Below are positions 53,373-62,305 of a stretch of 64,000 nucleotides of DNA, piece after piece. How positions within the stretch are numbered: the stretch's first letter is position 1; each line of letters starts with the position of its first letter. The notes beneath the pieces were generated by a model that saw only the letters and a program-made list of their open reading frames with translations, was not told the DNA's origin and made no database searches. The translations under genes and the position numbers were made by a program. This DNA comes from Gillisia xinjiangensis (lineage in GTDB: Bacteria; Bacteroidota; Bacteroidia; Flavobacteriales; Flavobacteriaceae), in assembly GCF_046298265.1 (NCBI RefSeq), contig NZ_JBKAHK010000005.1, positions 248,001 through 312,000 on the forward strand, given 5' to 3'.

Positions 53373-53691
53373 GAGATACATTTCATAGACAATGACTTCA
53401 CAGATTTCAAATTCTGTGGAGTCATTTCTTTTGATGCATACCTCTATAAGCTTTTATGGAGCATATTGTATACTGCCAGTCTTTTCCTGATTAAAGTGCC
53501 AGAAAAATGCCTGTTAGGCTTTAGTTTAAATGGAGCAGGTAAGTATCTACGGGTTTTTATACCAGGGTCAATTAAATCAGCATTCTCAAATTACAGGGAA
53601 TTTTAAATTCTGTTTTGTTAAGGAAAAAAGCCCCCTTTTTAATACTGTAAGGTCTTATTGGCCACCTGGCTGCCTTGTAGCACGTGGTTCT
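53373..53691. other. Gap with terminator of rny; nothing else found
   Basis: The terminator is the stem AATGACTTCACAGA / TCTGTGGAGTCATT (53391-53426, one G-T pair) with a T-rich tail. The rest of the 319 bases shows no coding frame or clear structure. It marks the left border of the minus-strand envelope/stress island. Confidence 0.65.
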
Positions 53692-55002
53692 TTACTTTTT
53701 TAATATCTTTTCTGTTCTTTTGGTTAAATCATTCATATCATTCATTTCTTTTATGGTTGTTTTACCTAAGGTTAACACCATTTCAGCATGCTTCAGTACA
53801 GCATTTCTGTTGCTTTCTTTTTTCGTAAAGTAAAGTATAGTTGTAAGTGCTTCCATCAGCCTTATGATTACTGCTGTGCTGCCTTCTGAAAATTGACGTA
53901 TCTGGTTAAAGGCTGCATCTAAAACTCCCTCAAATTCTAAAACATCGGCAATAACTCTAAGGTTGCCCTCTTCGTCAACTCGATATTTGGATGGGAATTT
54001 GGCTTCAGCTAAGTAGCACATTGTCGCAGTCAGGTTATCAATGCATGCAATTGCAGTGTAAGGATCATTTACACCGGGGGATAGCGCTCTTGCCGCGATT
54101 TCCACCATCTGGTGAATGGAAAATTCCAGATCCTGTTGGGATGTTTTTGTTTTTCCTATTACAAATTGATCTAACAGGTCTTCCAAAGTATCTTCTTCCC
54201 AATTTGTGCTTGAATAAAGAATGCCAATCTCACCGCCTTTTACCAGAAAACTACCAGGTCTGTGATTTAGCTCCAGCAAGGAATTATGTTTGGTTACAAT
54301 TTCTTTTAAAGTTTCACTGTCTATGTATTGGAGATATCCGCTTTTGGGAGACTTGATAGAGGTGCTATTTTGAAATGCTGAAATTGCAGCAGATTCATCA
54401 AAATCTTTTTCATCTTTCAATTCATCTCCCATTTTTTCCGGAAATAGTGTTTCTACCTGCCTGGAGATAAGGTCTGAAATATCTGAAATTACCCGGTCAG
54501 CCTGTATGCTAACGGCAATTTGATGAATAAATATGATGAGTAAAATAATATTTGCTACTGCAGCAAAAATTGCGACTAAAATTGAAATGGATGGAATAAA
54601 CCTAAAGTCATCAATGTCTCTTATTGCATTCAATACAAGCAGGCAATACAAATAGGTGGAAATATAAGAGCCCAGTACTATTTGATTGAGTCTCACATAC
54701 ATAAAATTTTTGATAAGTCTGGGGCCAAACTGTGAGGAAGCCAATGTCAAAGCTACGAGTGTGACTGAGAAAACTGTTCCCGCCACACCTATCATTGCGC
54801 CTGATATAGTGGATAATATACTTCTTGCAGAATCAGAGCTGTTTACCAGAAAAAAACGAACCCAGCCTTTCCGTTCAATCGAAATAGAATTGTCTAATGA
54901 TACCAGACCAATGGATATTAAAATTGCAAAACCAATAGTGAGTACCGGTACAAACCAGAACGTGGCCATTAATTCCTTCCAAAGGAAAAGTAGTTTTTTC
55001 AT
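53692..55002 (-). CDS. DUF2254 membrane protein
   Basis: About four to five hydrophobic segments in residues 15-185. The family core is recognisable as AMIGVAGTVFSVTLVALTLA SSQFGPRL and further VIGKTKTSQQDLEFSIHQMV and ALSPGVNDPYTAIACIDNL. 436 aa, typical. Function unknown. The DUF481-like gene ends one base upstream, so both are cotranscribed. Confidence 0.88.
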   Translation of the reverse strand: MKKLLFLWKELMATFWFVPVLTIGFAILISIGLVSLDNSISIERKGWVRFFLVNSSDSARSILSTISGAMIGVAGTVFSVTLVALTLASSQFGPRLIKNFMYVRLNQIVLGSYISTYLYCLLVLNAIRDIDDFRFIPSISILVAIFAAVANIILLIIFIHQIAVSIQADRVISDISDLISRQVETLFPEKMGDELKDEKDFDESAAISAFQNSTSIKSPKSGYLQYIDSETLKEIVTKHNSLLELNHRPGSFLVKGGEIGILYSSTNWEEDTLEDLLDQFVIGKTKTSQQDLEFSIHQMVEIAARALSPGVNDPYTAIACIDNLTATMCYLAEAKFPSKYRVDEEGNLRVIADVLEFEGVLDAAFNQIRQFSEGSTAVIIRLMEALTTILYFTKKESNRNAVLKHAEMVLTLGKTTIKEMNDMNDLTKRTEKILKK

Positions 55003-55003
55003 G

Positions 55004-55807
55004 CTAGAATGATATAGTTACTCCAAAGTTAACATCGTGATATAATTTATCTATTGGCACAAGGGGAGACGAATCGTAGATGTTTTGATACAATAGCCTT
55101 AATCCTAAATATTCGGTAAAATTGTAGGTCAGTTCAAAACTGCTTGCCAGTCGGTAATTACTAAATGGTTCCGAAAAAGTGGGTTGGTAATATCCGCTTA
55201 TATCTAAGTCAAATAAATCTCCGAGTTGTTGTTTATAGCTTACGTAAGAATTACTTCTTATCCGGTTTACTTCAATAGAGGATAGGTTTGTTGGCAATAA
55301 ATTATCAGGAACTCCCGAGTAATTCCATCTTTCAAATTCATACAAACTACCAATACCAAAATATAAACCCGTATTTTCTTTCACCAATGCTCGCCATCTT
55401 AAATTCATTCCGCCTGCATATTTTCTATCCAGGCCTCTTATTTCATTCCAATGCATTTGATAGAAGGGTTCAAATGCAATTTTTTTGTTATATAAGTTAA
55501 CATACTCTAAATATAGAAAACCACCACTCATTATACTTTTATCACCAAAAAAGCTGTATTCAATTTTGTTAGCGATTGTAAAGGCATGATTTTTTATGCG
55601 TATTGAAATATCAGCTGTATTTTCTATTTCAAGAAATTCTTCTTTTAAATTTCTGAACCTGAAGCTTGGCGTAAAATTTCCTTTAAAAATTTTTGTTGAA
55701 TCAACTATAACGTTGAAGTTTTCTGTATGCAAAACTTGTGAAAACAACTTTTGCTGAGAAAAAACAGATAAAGAGCAAATTAAAACAGCGAATAGTTTTT
55801 TCGTCAT
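55004..55807 (-). CDS. DUF481-like outer-membrane protein
   Basis: An exported 267-aa protein from ATG 55807, with signal peptide MTKKLFAVLICSLSVFSQ. Beta-strand patterns of alternating polarity (IRIKNHAFTIANKIEYSFFG, GLYFGIGSLYEFERWNY, SYVSYKQQLGDLFDLDISGY) and the aromatic end DVNFGVTISF suggest a beta barrel of the DUF481 type. The family assignment is tentative. It is in an operon with the DUF2254 gene. Confidence 0.65.
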   Translation of the reverse strand: MTKKLFAVLICSLSVFSQQKLFSQVLHTENFNVIVDSTKIFKGNFTPSFRFRNLKEEFLEIENTADISIRIKNHAFTIANKIEYSFFGDKSIMSGGFLYLEYVNLYNKKIAFEPFYQMHWNEIRGLDRKYAGGMNLRWRALVKENTGLYFGIGSLYEFERWNYSGVPDNLLPTNLSSIEVNRIRSNSYVSYKQQLGDLFDLDISGYYQPTFSEPFSNYRLASSFELTYNFTEYLGLRLLYQNIYDSSPLVPIDKLYHDVNFGVTISF

Positions 55808-55864
55808 GTAAAGAATTTTAAAAAGCACGGCTTGCAAATTATTGTGCAGGCCGCACTCGTTTTT

Positions 55865-56149
55865 TTATGAGAATAAAGACTTGAATTTATCCCATCCTTC
55901 TGTGAAGGAATCAGAAACATCTGAAAATGCATCTTTCGCTTCCTCCCATTTGTCTTCTGCTGCATTTTCCAAATCATCATATTTAGCTTCTAAGTCGGCT
56001 TTTTTGGTTTCTAAATCGTCAAGAGCTTCACCGTACTGGGATTTTGTTTCTTCTTTTGCAGATTCTCTTTTTGCTTTCAATTCATTGATTTTAGCTGAAA
56101 CTTCATCAATTGATTGTTTTGCTTTCGCTTTGAATTCTTCTTTGTTCAT
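55865..56149 (-). CDS. Coiled-coil stress protein (sll1863-like)
   Basis: A 94-aa, highly charged helical protein with few hydrophobic residues: MNKEEFKAKAKQSIDEVSAK, then INELKAKRESAKEETKSQYG and DLENAAEDKWEEAKDAFSDV. It resembles sll1863-family stress proteins. The N-terminal 94 residues of the fusion gene at 58906-59586 are a close paralogue. The 30-bp motif at 56179-56208 lies 29 bases before its start codon. Confidence 0.78.
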   Translation of the reverse strand: MNKEEFKAKAKQSIDEVSAKINELKAKRESAKEETKSQYGEALDDLETKKADLEAKYDDLENAAEDKWEEAKDAFSDVSDSFTEGWDKFKSLFS

Positions 56150-56178
56150 TTTATTGAAGATTTAAGTGTTATTAATTA

Positions 56179-56208
56179 TTCCTACTCATATAGCTTTCCA
56201 GATTTCGC
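56179..56208 (-). promoter_or_regulatory. Copy 1 of the conserved 30-bp island motif
   Basis: The plus-strand sequence starts TTCCTACTCATATAGCTTTC. It shares 25 of 30 bases with the copy at 62252-62281, and is 29 bases before the stress-protein start (56149). On the minus strand it ends GAGTAGGAA. Confidence 0.6.
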
Positions 56209-56223
56209 TTTCTTATAAGTTTA

Positions 56224-56637
56224 TTAGTCTCTGTTGGGCTTTACAAGGATCGCTCTTGATATTTCTACTCCTGCAGGAAAGCAATTTCCTTCCTCATCTT
56301 CAGCTGTGATAAAAACTTCAACAGGTTGATAGGGAAACGAAGCCTTGTAGGTTGATTTCTCAGCATTCTCTTGAGTGAAATGCCCTACATTTCGTACCAC
56401 ACCAGCTGCTGAAACAGCCCAAATAACATAGATTTTTTTGGGTGGCTCCAGTCTCTCGGGTGAAGCAAGGTTATTTGCTTCCAGGGTAACCAAATAGTTT
56501 GGTTCTCCCTGTTTCTTCACTTCCGCGGTGATATCTGCTGCAGGTGCAATTTTAGACACAGGAAACTTAATAGTTTCAGAGCAGGAAGTCATTACTGACA
56601 GGATAACAGCGATTGATAATAATTTTATGAATTTCAT
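56224..56637 (-). CDS. Exported lipoprotein, paralogue of 62817-63218
   Basis: From ATG 56637 the product has a signal peptide with lipobox (AVILSVMTSCSETIKFPVSK, Cys19), about 137 aa in all. The mature part (NYLVTLEANNLASPERLEPP, IYVIWAVSAAGVVRNVGHF, VFITAEDEEGNCFPAGVEIS) is clearly homologous to the lipoprotein at 62817-63218. No family recognised. It lies between Dps and the stress protein on the same strand. Confidence 0.75.
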   Translation of the reverse strand: MKFIKLLSIAVILSVMTSCSETIKFPVSKIAPAADITAEVKKQGEPNYLVTLEANNLASPERLEPPKKIYVIWAVSAAGVVRNVGHFTQENAEKSTYKASFPYQPVEVFITAEDEEGNCFPAGVEISRAILVKPNRD

Positions 56638-56685
56638 ATTTATTATAATTAAATGTACTCGTTTTGAAATTTTATTTTTCAATTT

Positions 56686-57138
56686 TCAGCTCAATGGCAT
56701 TGGTGCTTTTTGAGAATTATTGACAAATGAACTTAACATCCAATGGCTTTTTTCTGTTCTTTTAATGTATGCTATCAATAAATCTGATGTTGCTAAATCT
56801 CCTTCATTTGCAATGGTTTCGTGTGCTTCAATACACAAAGAAATAAGCGTTTCAAAATCGTTTAAGATCTCTTTTGCCATTTCTTTCGAGTTTAAAGAAG
56901 TGTCTGTTTCTTTAATAATAGACATTTCCAGGTACTCTTTTAATGTACTTACCGGCTTTTTTCCAAAAACACGAATTCTTTCAGCAATTTCATCAATTTG
57001 AAGTTTTACAGCGTTGTACTCTAATTCAAAAAACTCATGAAGCTCAAAAAAAAAATGTCCTTCTACGTTCCAGTGATAATTTCTTAACTTTTGATAATGA
57101 ACATGGTAATTTGCCATTAATGTGTTTAACGAACCCAC
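56686..57138 (-). CDS. dps: Dps family ferritin-like protein, 5' end interrupted by an amber codon
   Basis: Iron-storing, DNA-protecting ferritin fold. The ferroxidase-side signature is YHWNVEGHFFFELHEFFELE followed by IDEIAERIRVFGKKP, and the C-terminal helix has IAYIKRTEKSHWMLSSFV. Open frame from GTG 57138 (150 aa). Reading upstream in frame gives KKLGCDSDQAKEL, which looks like the native Dps N-terminus. An ATG at 57189 starts MKN, but codon 4 is TAG (57178-57180). Either the gene is broken, or translation begins at GTG and loses part of helix 1. Confidence 0.8.
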   Translation of the reverse strand: MGSLNTLMANYHVHYQKLRNYHWNVEGHFFFELHEFFELEYNAVKLQIDEIAERIRVFGKKPVSTLKEYLEMSIIKETDTSLNSKEMAKEILNDFETLISLCIEAHETIANEGDLATSDLLIAYIKRTEKSHWMLSSFVNNSQKAPMPLS

Positions 57139-57226
57139 AAGTTCTTTAGCCTGGTCACTATCGCAACCTAATTTTTTCTAATTTTTCATTTGTATGGTTT
57201 TTATTTGTTTTTAAGAAAATATGCAG

Positions 57227-58111
57227 TTAGACTTTTTCGTTACTTTCTATTTTAAGATGTAAGGAATTGGATGCTTCATAATTTTTTAATTCAACAATTG
57301 ATGCGGGCAGACTAAATCCATTTGTAACCAATATCGCAACAACATCATTCATCACTTGTGAACGGATGCTATTGTGAACCGAACGTCTGGTAGTTTTAAA
57401 GGTATCTATCCAAAACATCACTTTAATATTTATGGTATTAGTAGCTAATTCACTAATTGATATATTTGGTTTTCTATCACCTTTTAAAACCCCATCCACG
57501 TTATTTATCGTTTCAAGTATAAGCTTTATCGCTGCTGTTGGATCATTCTCATAAGCAATACCCAAGGTAAATTCGTATCGTAAAAATCCATCGAGAGTAT
57601 AATTATACAAGGGATTTTTAAGAATTATGGAATTTGGTAAAAACACATCTTTTCCATCGGGCGTTTTTATCAATGTTTCACGAATACTAATATCTTGTAC
57701 GTGACCAATAATACCATTAACTTCAATCAAATCGTCTAATCTAAATGGGCTTTTAAATGCGAGAATAATTCCTGCCAAAAAGTTTTCGCCTATATCTTTT
57801 AGTGCAAAACCGATTACAAAGGTCAATAAACCAGCACCCGCTAATAATTTGTTGGTAAACGAACTAAGCCCAAGCAAATACAGTGTCATAAAAACAACCA
57901 GTGTTTTAAGAATAAAACCGACTATTTGAGAGGTGAAATTAGCCGTAATGTGGTTAGGCGATTTATTTGCTAAACGCAATTTGATTCTGCGTTGTATGAA
58001 ATTGGATAAAATAAAGCCTATAACCAAGAAGAGAAGGATAATACCCAGATTGATATAATTTAATCTAAAGTAAAGAGTCACATTATCGTAGAATTCAATT
58101 GCGTTTTCCAA
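57227..58111 (-). CDS. Mechanosensitive ion channel (MscS family)
   Basis: A 294-aa inner-membrane channel close to the E. coli MscS size. Three hydrophobic segments come first; the pore helix and beta domain lie in KLLAGAGLLTFVIGFALKDI, GIILAFKSPFRLDDLIEVNG and GHVQDISIRETLIKTPDGKD. The gene begins one base after the outer-membrane protein gene ends (58113), so it shares that operon. Confidence 0.9.
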   Translation of the reverse strand: MENAIEFYDNVTLYFRLNYINLGIILLFLVIGFILSNFIQRRIKLRLANKSPNHITANFTSQIVGFILKTLVVFMTLYLLGLSSFTNKLLAGAGLLTFVIGFALKDIGENFLAGIILAFKSPFRLDDLIEVNGIIGHVQDISIRETLIKTPDGKDVFLPNSIILKNPLYNYTLDGFLRYEFTLGIAYENDPTAAIKLILETINNVDGVLKGDRKPNISISELATNTINIKVMFWIDTFKTTRRSVHNSIRSQVMNDVVAILVTNGFSLPASIVELKNYEASNSLHLKIESNEKV

Positions 58112-58112
58112 A

Positions 58113-58883
58113 TTAATTCTTTTTAAAGCTGATTATTCTCCAACTTATCCCTGTACTCACAAAGTAGTCGGTTACATTTTGGTTGTGTCCATATCCTCCA
58201 AAAAGGTCTACAGAGACGTTATTGTTTACCAAATAGGCAAAACCACCATCAAACCTTGTTTGAAAAACTGATTGGTTTACGTGACCATAATTTTCTACAA
58301 AACCGCTAAATTTATTATAAATAGGAAAGCCAAAATTGACTATATATTTCCCGGTAGGATTTGGATCGTTGCCGTTATAGGATAAAATCCAGTTTGTTGC
58401 AAGGCTCATATTTTTTGGTAGTGACCAGTTGGCTATAAAAACCATTGCCGGCGCTAAATGATTTGCTTCAAAATCTTCGGACACATCGGGCATTTTCAAT
58501 CGCATTTGAAACCCGGTAGCAGGCAGCCATTCTTTTTGATCGTTGAGATGTACCCTAAACCCAAAATGCAAATTACTTATTCCCTTCAAGGTAGTAGCCG
58601 CAGTATCAACCCCGGAATCTTCATATTGATAATCAACCAGGGCACTTAGCTCTACGGTTTCTGAAATTCCGTATCTAACTACGTTATTGAAGATAAACCT
58701 TTCAGGAAGATTTGTTTCTGCTGTTGAGTAATAATCTAATCCTTGCTGAAATTGCAGTACATTCTTACCTACTGTAAAAGCACCAATAGCCTGTCCAGGC
58801 CTTCCTGTTCTGATAGTCTCGTTGAATTGCCCAAAACAGAAATTTGACAGAATAAGTAAAAAAAACGTAGGTAAATATTTCAT
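58113..58883 (-). CDS. Exported beta-barrel protein of the transporter/MetA-pathway-like family
   Basis: A signal peptide (MKYLPTFFLLILSNFCFGQ) is followed by a beta-rich region with RTGRPGQAIGAFTVGKNVLQ, VVRYGISETVELSALVDYQ and TRFDGGFAYLVNNNVSVDLF. The layout resembles the family Pfam calls Phenol_MetA_deg, often labelled transporter, probably an outer-membrane barrel. 256 aa. In one operon with the MscS gene downstream. Confidence 0.75.
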   Translation of the reverse strand: MKYLPTFFLLILSNFCFGQFNETIRTGRPGQAIGAFTVGKNVLQFQQGLDYYSTAETNLPERFIFNNVVRYGISETVELSALVDYQYEDSGVDTAATTLKGISNLHFGFRVHLNDQKEWLPATGFQMRLKMPDVSEDFEANHLAPAMVFIANWSLPKNMSLATNWILSYNGNDPNPTGKYIVNFGFPIYNKFSGFVENYGHVNQSVFQTRFDGGFAYLVNNNVSVDLFGGYGHNQNVTDYFVSTGISWRIISFKKN

Positions 58884-58905
58884 ATTGGATTTGGTATTTA
58901 AGGTC

Positions 58906-59586
58906 TTACTTTTTAGTTTCCTTCATTTCTTTTTCAAAGACAGACACACTTTTATCTAAAGCAGTTTTCAGTTGATCAATTTCAGCTTTTAATGCTTCCT
59001 TTCGCTCATAGGCTGCAGTATTGTATTCTTCAAGCTTTTTGTTTAATTCAGCTTTTTGCTCCTTCATCTTTTGTTTTTGATCCTTCAATTTGTCCTGAAG
59101 ATCATTGCTTAAACTGTTGTATTTTTCCTCTGCCTGGTTTGTTTTTGATTCGATATCTCCTTTAATTTCTTCCCAGTTTTCAGCGATATAATCTTTAGAT
59201 ACATCTACAGCTTTATTTACTTCTTCCTGAACATCTTCCAAAGTTGTTTTCTTGTCTTTGTCAGATGATCCACAAGATGTCAGTAATATTCCCAACACCA
59301 AAATTGTAAATAAGGTTTTTAATTTATCAAAACCCTCTTTAAATGAATCAGATGCAGCTGAAAATGCATCTTTTACTTCTTCCCACTTGTCGTCCGCTGC
59401 ATTTTCAAGCTCGGAATATTTACGCTCCAAATCGGTTTTTTTAACTTTTAAATCTTCAAGAGCTTCATCGTATTGTGCTTTTGCATCTTCTTTGGCAGAC
59501 TCTCTTTTTGCCTTTAATTCGTTGATTTTAGCTGAAACTTCATCAATTTTTTGATTTGCTTTTGCTTTAAATTCTTCTTTATTCAT
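58906..59586 (-). CDS. Fusion: sll1863-like stress protein joined to a lipoprotein with internal signal peptide
   Basis: Residues 1-92 are a paralogue of the 94-aa stress protein at 55865-56149 (MNKEEFKAKANQKIDEVSAK; DDKWEEVKDAFSAASDSF). At residue 92, exactly where that protein ends with a KSLFS tail, the sequence becomes KTLFTILVLGILLTSCGSSD, a complete lipoprotein signal peptide with lipobox Cys. A charged coiled coil follows (residues 110-226). This is an in-frame fusion of two genes with no ATG at the junction. The signal peptide lies far from the N-terminus, so export is doubtful unless another start is used. 226 aa. Confidence 0.8.
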   Translation of the reverse strand: MNKEEFKAKANQKIDEVSAKINELKAKRESAKEDAKAQYDEALEDLKVKKTDLERKYSELENAADDKWEEVKDAFSAASDSFKEGFDKLKTLFTILVLGILLTSCGSSDKDKKTTLEDVQEEVNKAVDVSKDYIAENWEEIKGDIESKTNQAEEKYNSLSNDLQDKLKDQKQKMKEQKAELNKKLEEYNTAAYERKEALKAEIDQLKTALDKSVSVFEKEMKETKK

Positions 59587-59610
59587 TTCCTTTTAATTGT
59601 TAAGATCTGT

Positions 59611-61089
59611 TTATTCTCCTGTTAAAGAAATAAAAAATTTAATTTCAACCCTACGTTCGCTTTGCACAATATTTTTGGAGGCAAAAGCATCACCAAAGTT
59701 TTGTAAATAAATTTTGTTGGCAGGTATGAACGTTGCTACTTGATTTTTAAGATATTCCAGTCGGGAATTCGTTAGTCTTTTGTTAATTATTGCATTGCCC
59801 GAAACGTCCGTATATCCGGACAGTATTGCTTTATCAATCGATTTGTTTTGCGCGATTTTTGCTAATTCGCTTATTACATCATTGTCAGGTATTGTTTTAC
59901 CCAAGCTATAATACGCAGTAATTAAAACAGTGTCAACCTCCTTAGGTTGCAATACGGGTTTTTCAATAATCTGGAAAACAGTATCTGTTTCCTGAATTGT
60001 GTTTTTTTCCGATTTTAATCGATTTTTTAATTGCTGAATGGAATCGGTTTTAGCATTAAGCTCTTGTAAAATGGCGTCAACATTCTTATTTTCTTCTTGC
60101 ATTACCAAAGCTTCTTTGACTGCGTTATCAGAATCCGTTTGCGGCTGAAGGTTTTGTTGGGTCTTTAGTTGATTTTTAAGCTGCCGAATAGTATTATTTT
60201 TAACATTGAGCTCCTCATTCATAGCTTCAACCCGCCTATCCTTATAGTTTGATTCTTGTGGTACAGGAACCTCTTTAATTACCTGAACAATCTCTGTATC
60301 CTGTCTCCTGTTTTGTTGAAGTTTCAGCCGATCTTTTAGCTGCTGTATGGAATCGTTTTTGACTTTAAGCTCTTTATAGATTGCTTCAGAATTTTCATCT
60401 TGAATGCCTTCTGCTTGCCTTACCGGCACTTCCTTAAGTATGTATACAGTATCCGGTTCCCGTCGCAAATTTTGTTGGGATTGCAATTCCTCTTTTAGTT
60501 GTTGTACCGTATCTGTTTTAACCATAGACGTCTGATAAATAGTTTCACTATTTTCAGGATTATTTTCGGTTGACTGTGATTTTGAAACTTCTTTTAAAAA
60601 ATGCAGTGTGTCTGTTTCGTGTAACGGTTTTTTCTGAGATTTGGGTTGGTTCTTAGGTTGCGGTATGGTATCTTTTTTTGATTCCAAGCTATCTAAAGCA
60701 TGTAAAACTTGTGGTTTAAATCTTGTAAAAGTCGTGTCTGTACCATATTCCAGTTGTTTCTGGTAGCTAACAATTTGAAGTCTCATCAAATGTATTGAAT
60801 CAGAAATTCCCATAAGCAATTTCTTAACCTCTCTCTTGTATGCACTATCCGACGTACTTTTATATACTACGTCGTATGTGGATGGAGTAATTAATGAATC
60901 TGCTGCAATAACCATTTCAGGATCCTTCAAATTTAATTGAGAGGCAACAGGTGCCACTGTGTCTCTAAATGAATATGAGTTGTCAACAAACAAACCGGCA
61001 TAGGCTGGTTTTTGAACTTTGCAGGCACTTATGCTAATTGCAAGGATAAAAGCAAAACCAATGATCCCTATTTTTTTATTCCCATCCAT
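59611..61089 (-). CDS. OmpA-family lipoprotein with five coiled-coil repeats
   Basis: Signal peptide with lipobox (GFAFILAISISACKVQ). Residues about 165-390 hold roughly five repeats of 45-53 aa, each with a helix ending SIQQLK or TVQQLK and a segment like ETDTVYILKEVPV. The C-terminal 105 residues form an OmpA-type peptidoglycan-binding domain (AILSGYTDVSGNAIINKRLT, NIVQSERRVEIKF). The repeats would form a long rod spanning the periplasm. The start overlaps the gene upstream by 22 bases, so they form one operon. 492 aa. Confidence 0.85.
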   Translation of the reverse strand: MDGNKKIGIIGFAFILAISISACKVQKPAYAGLFVDNSYSFRDTVAPVASQLNLKDPEMVIAADSLITPSTYDVVYKSTSDSAYKREVKKLLMGISDSIHLMRLQIVSYQKQLEYGTDTTFTRFKPQVLHALDSLESKKDTIPQPKNQPKSQKKPLHETDTLHFLKEVSKSQSTENNPENSETIYQTSMVKTDTVQQLKEELQSQQNLRREPDTVYILKEVPVRQAEGIQDENSEAIYKELKVKNDSIQQLKDRLKLQQNRRQDTEIVQVIKEVPVPQESNYKDRRVEAMNEELNVKNNTIRQLKNQLKTQQNLQPQTDSDNAVKEALVMQEENKNVDAILQELNAKTDSIQQLKNRLKSEKNTIQETDTVFQIIEKPVLQPKEVDTVLITAYYSLGKTIPDNDVISELAKIAQNKSIDKAILSGYTDVSGNAIINKRLTNSRLEYLKNQVATFIPANKIYLQNFGDAFASKNIVQSERRVEIKFFISLTGE

Positions 61090-62234
61090 AGATTGAGTTC
61101 TAAGGCTAATCCAGCCGTTGGTAAAAGAGTTAAATTATCAAAGTTTTGGGACCCTTCTTTTCCTATTATCAGCACACCCGCATTGAAGCGGGCAACTTTA
61201 AATAATCTGAAACCAAGCCCGGTATAAACGGGTAGATTGACCCCCGGTGTTACATATTCAGTGCCGTTAGCATCTACAATAGGTTGTAATAATATTCCTG
61301 CAGAAAAACCAAACGAATCAAACATACGAGATTTTGAGGCGAATTCCCCTTTGTTATTAAATGGTATTGTTAAACCTATTCCTGGGGTAAAATTGATGTT
61401 TTCTACAGAAGTGTTATTGATATCTACGGTTTTGTTCCAGCCGTACATACCTACGTTTACGGGTAATGTAAATGGCTCTTTATCTGTTTTAACAGATTTA
61501 ATATTAACCTGCTTGTGGTGTTGTACCAAGTCACTATTAAAGAAGGGCGCAAGTTCAGAGTTGATTAATTTTACAAGATGACCCACCTTTTGATCAATAA
61601 GCTGGTTTGCAATCTCATTTTTTTCAGTTCTGTTCACTTTTTTAAAAAACCTGCTGAATTTGAAATCACTCTGTTTTTTTAACTCCTGCAATACTAGAGA
61701 AGAAGGAGCTTCAATTGGTATTAAATTTTTCGATTCCTGGTATTTTAAAGACTCACTTATAAGGTCTTCTAATTGATCGTAAACGTTTTTAGGCTTATTT
61801 ACAACAACATTTTTTCCGTCAAAATATATGTTGTTCATTAATAGAAACCGGATTCTATTCTCTAAATTTTTTGAAAGTTGTTCTTTTTGTGCATTTGTTA
61901 TAAGCTTGTAAGTAATGATTTCAAAATCGTATTTAGTATTTGATTTTAAAACTGGCGGAATTACAATATTAAATGTTTCAGACAAGTTGCTTTCAAATCT
62001 GTTCCAAACATACGAATGCAAAATATAATCTTTTCCTTCGTAAAAAACATTTACTTTAACGAACTCAATATCCTTTCCTGTTTCACCAATAATTACAAGT
62101 GGTTCATCAAAGGGGATTTGGGGATTGTTGAGAAAGGTTCCTGATTCAAAATCTATTTTAACAATTCTTTCTTGTGCAACAGCTCCTGTGAAAACTTGAG
62201 CCATAATAATGATAAATAATATTATTCTATTCAT
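61068..62234 (-). CDS. Exported outer-membrane protein, unknown function
   Basis: Signal peptide MNRIILFIIIMAQVFTGAVA, then a beta-rich N-terminal domain, a helical middle (LEDLISESLKYQESKNLIPI) and a C-terminal part typical of a small barrel (GLTIPFNNKGEFASKSRMFD; VYTGLGFRLFKVARFNAGVL; end LELNLWMGIKK). 388 aa. It overlaps the OmpA lipoprotein gene by 22 bases. The 30-bp island motif lies 17 bases before its start. Function unknown. Confidence 0.7.
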   Translation of the reverse strand: MNRIILFIIIMAQVFTGAVAQERIVKIDFESGTFLNNPQIPFDEPLVIIGETGKDIEFVKVNVFYEGKDYILHSYVWNRFESNLSETFNIVIPPVLKSNTKYDFEIITYKLITNAQKEQLSKNLENRIRFLLMNNIYFDGKNVVVNKPKNVYDQLEDLISESLKYQESKNLIPIEAPSSLVLQELKKQSDFKFSRFFKKVNRTEKNEIANQLIDQKVGHLVKLINSELAPFFNSDLVQHHKQVNIKSVKTDKEPFTLPVNVGMYGWNKTVDINNTSVENINFTPGIGLTIPFNNKGEFASKSRMFDSFGFSAGILLQPIVDANGTEYVTPGVNLPVYTGLGFRLFKVARFNAGVLIIGKEGSQNFDNLTLLPTAGLALELNLWMGIKK

Positions 62235-62251
62235 TCTTTTTATACTTTAAT

Positions 62252-62281
62252 TTCCTACTCGTAAAGCTTTTCGGATTCCGC
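62252..62281 (-). promoter_or_regulatory. Copy 2 of the conserved 30-bp island motif
   Basis: Plus strand starts TTCCTACTCGTAAAGCTTTT and ends CCGC. It agrees at 26 of 30 bases with 63242-63271 and lies 17 bases before the start codon at 62234. No gaps are needed to align the copies. Confidence 0.6.
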
Positions 62282-62305
62282 TCTTTTAAATTGTGATTAA
62301 ACTTA

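Noticed and set aside
53373..53691. Attachment site or integrase at the left edge of the stress island
   Set aside because: No direct repeat matching the right side and no integrase gene is visible; the right border lies outside the window.
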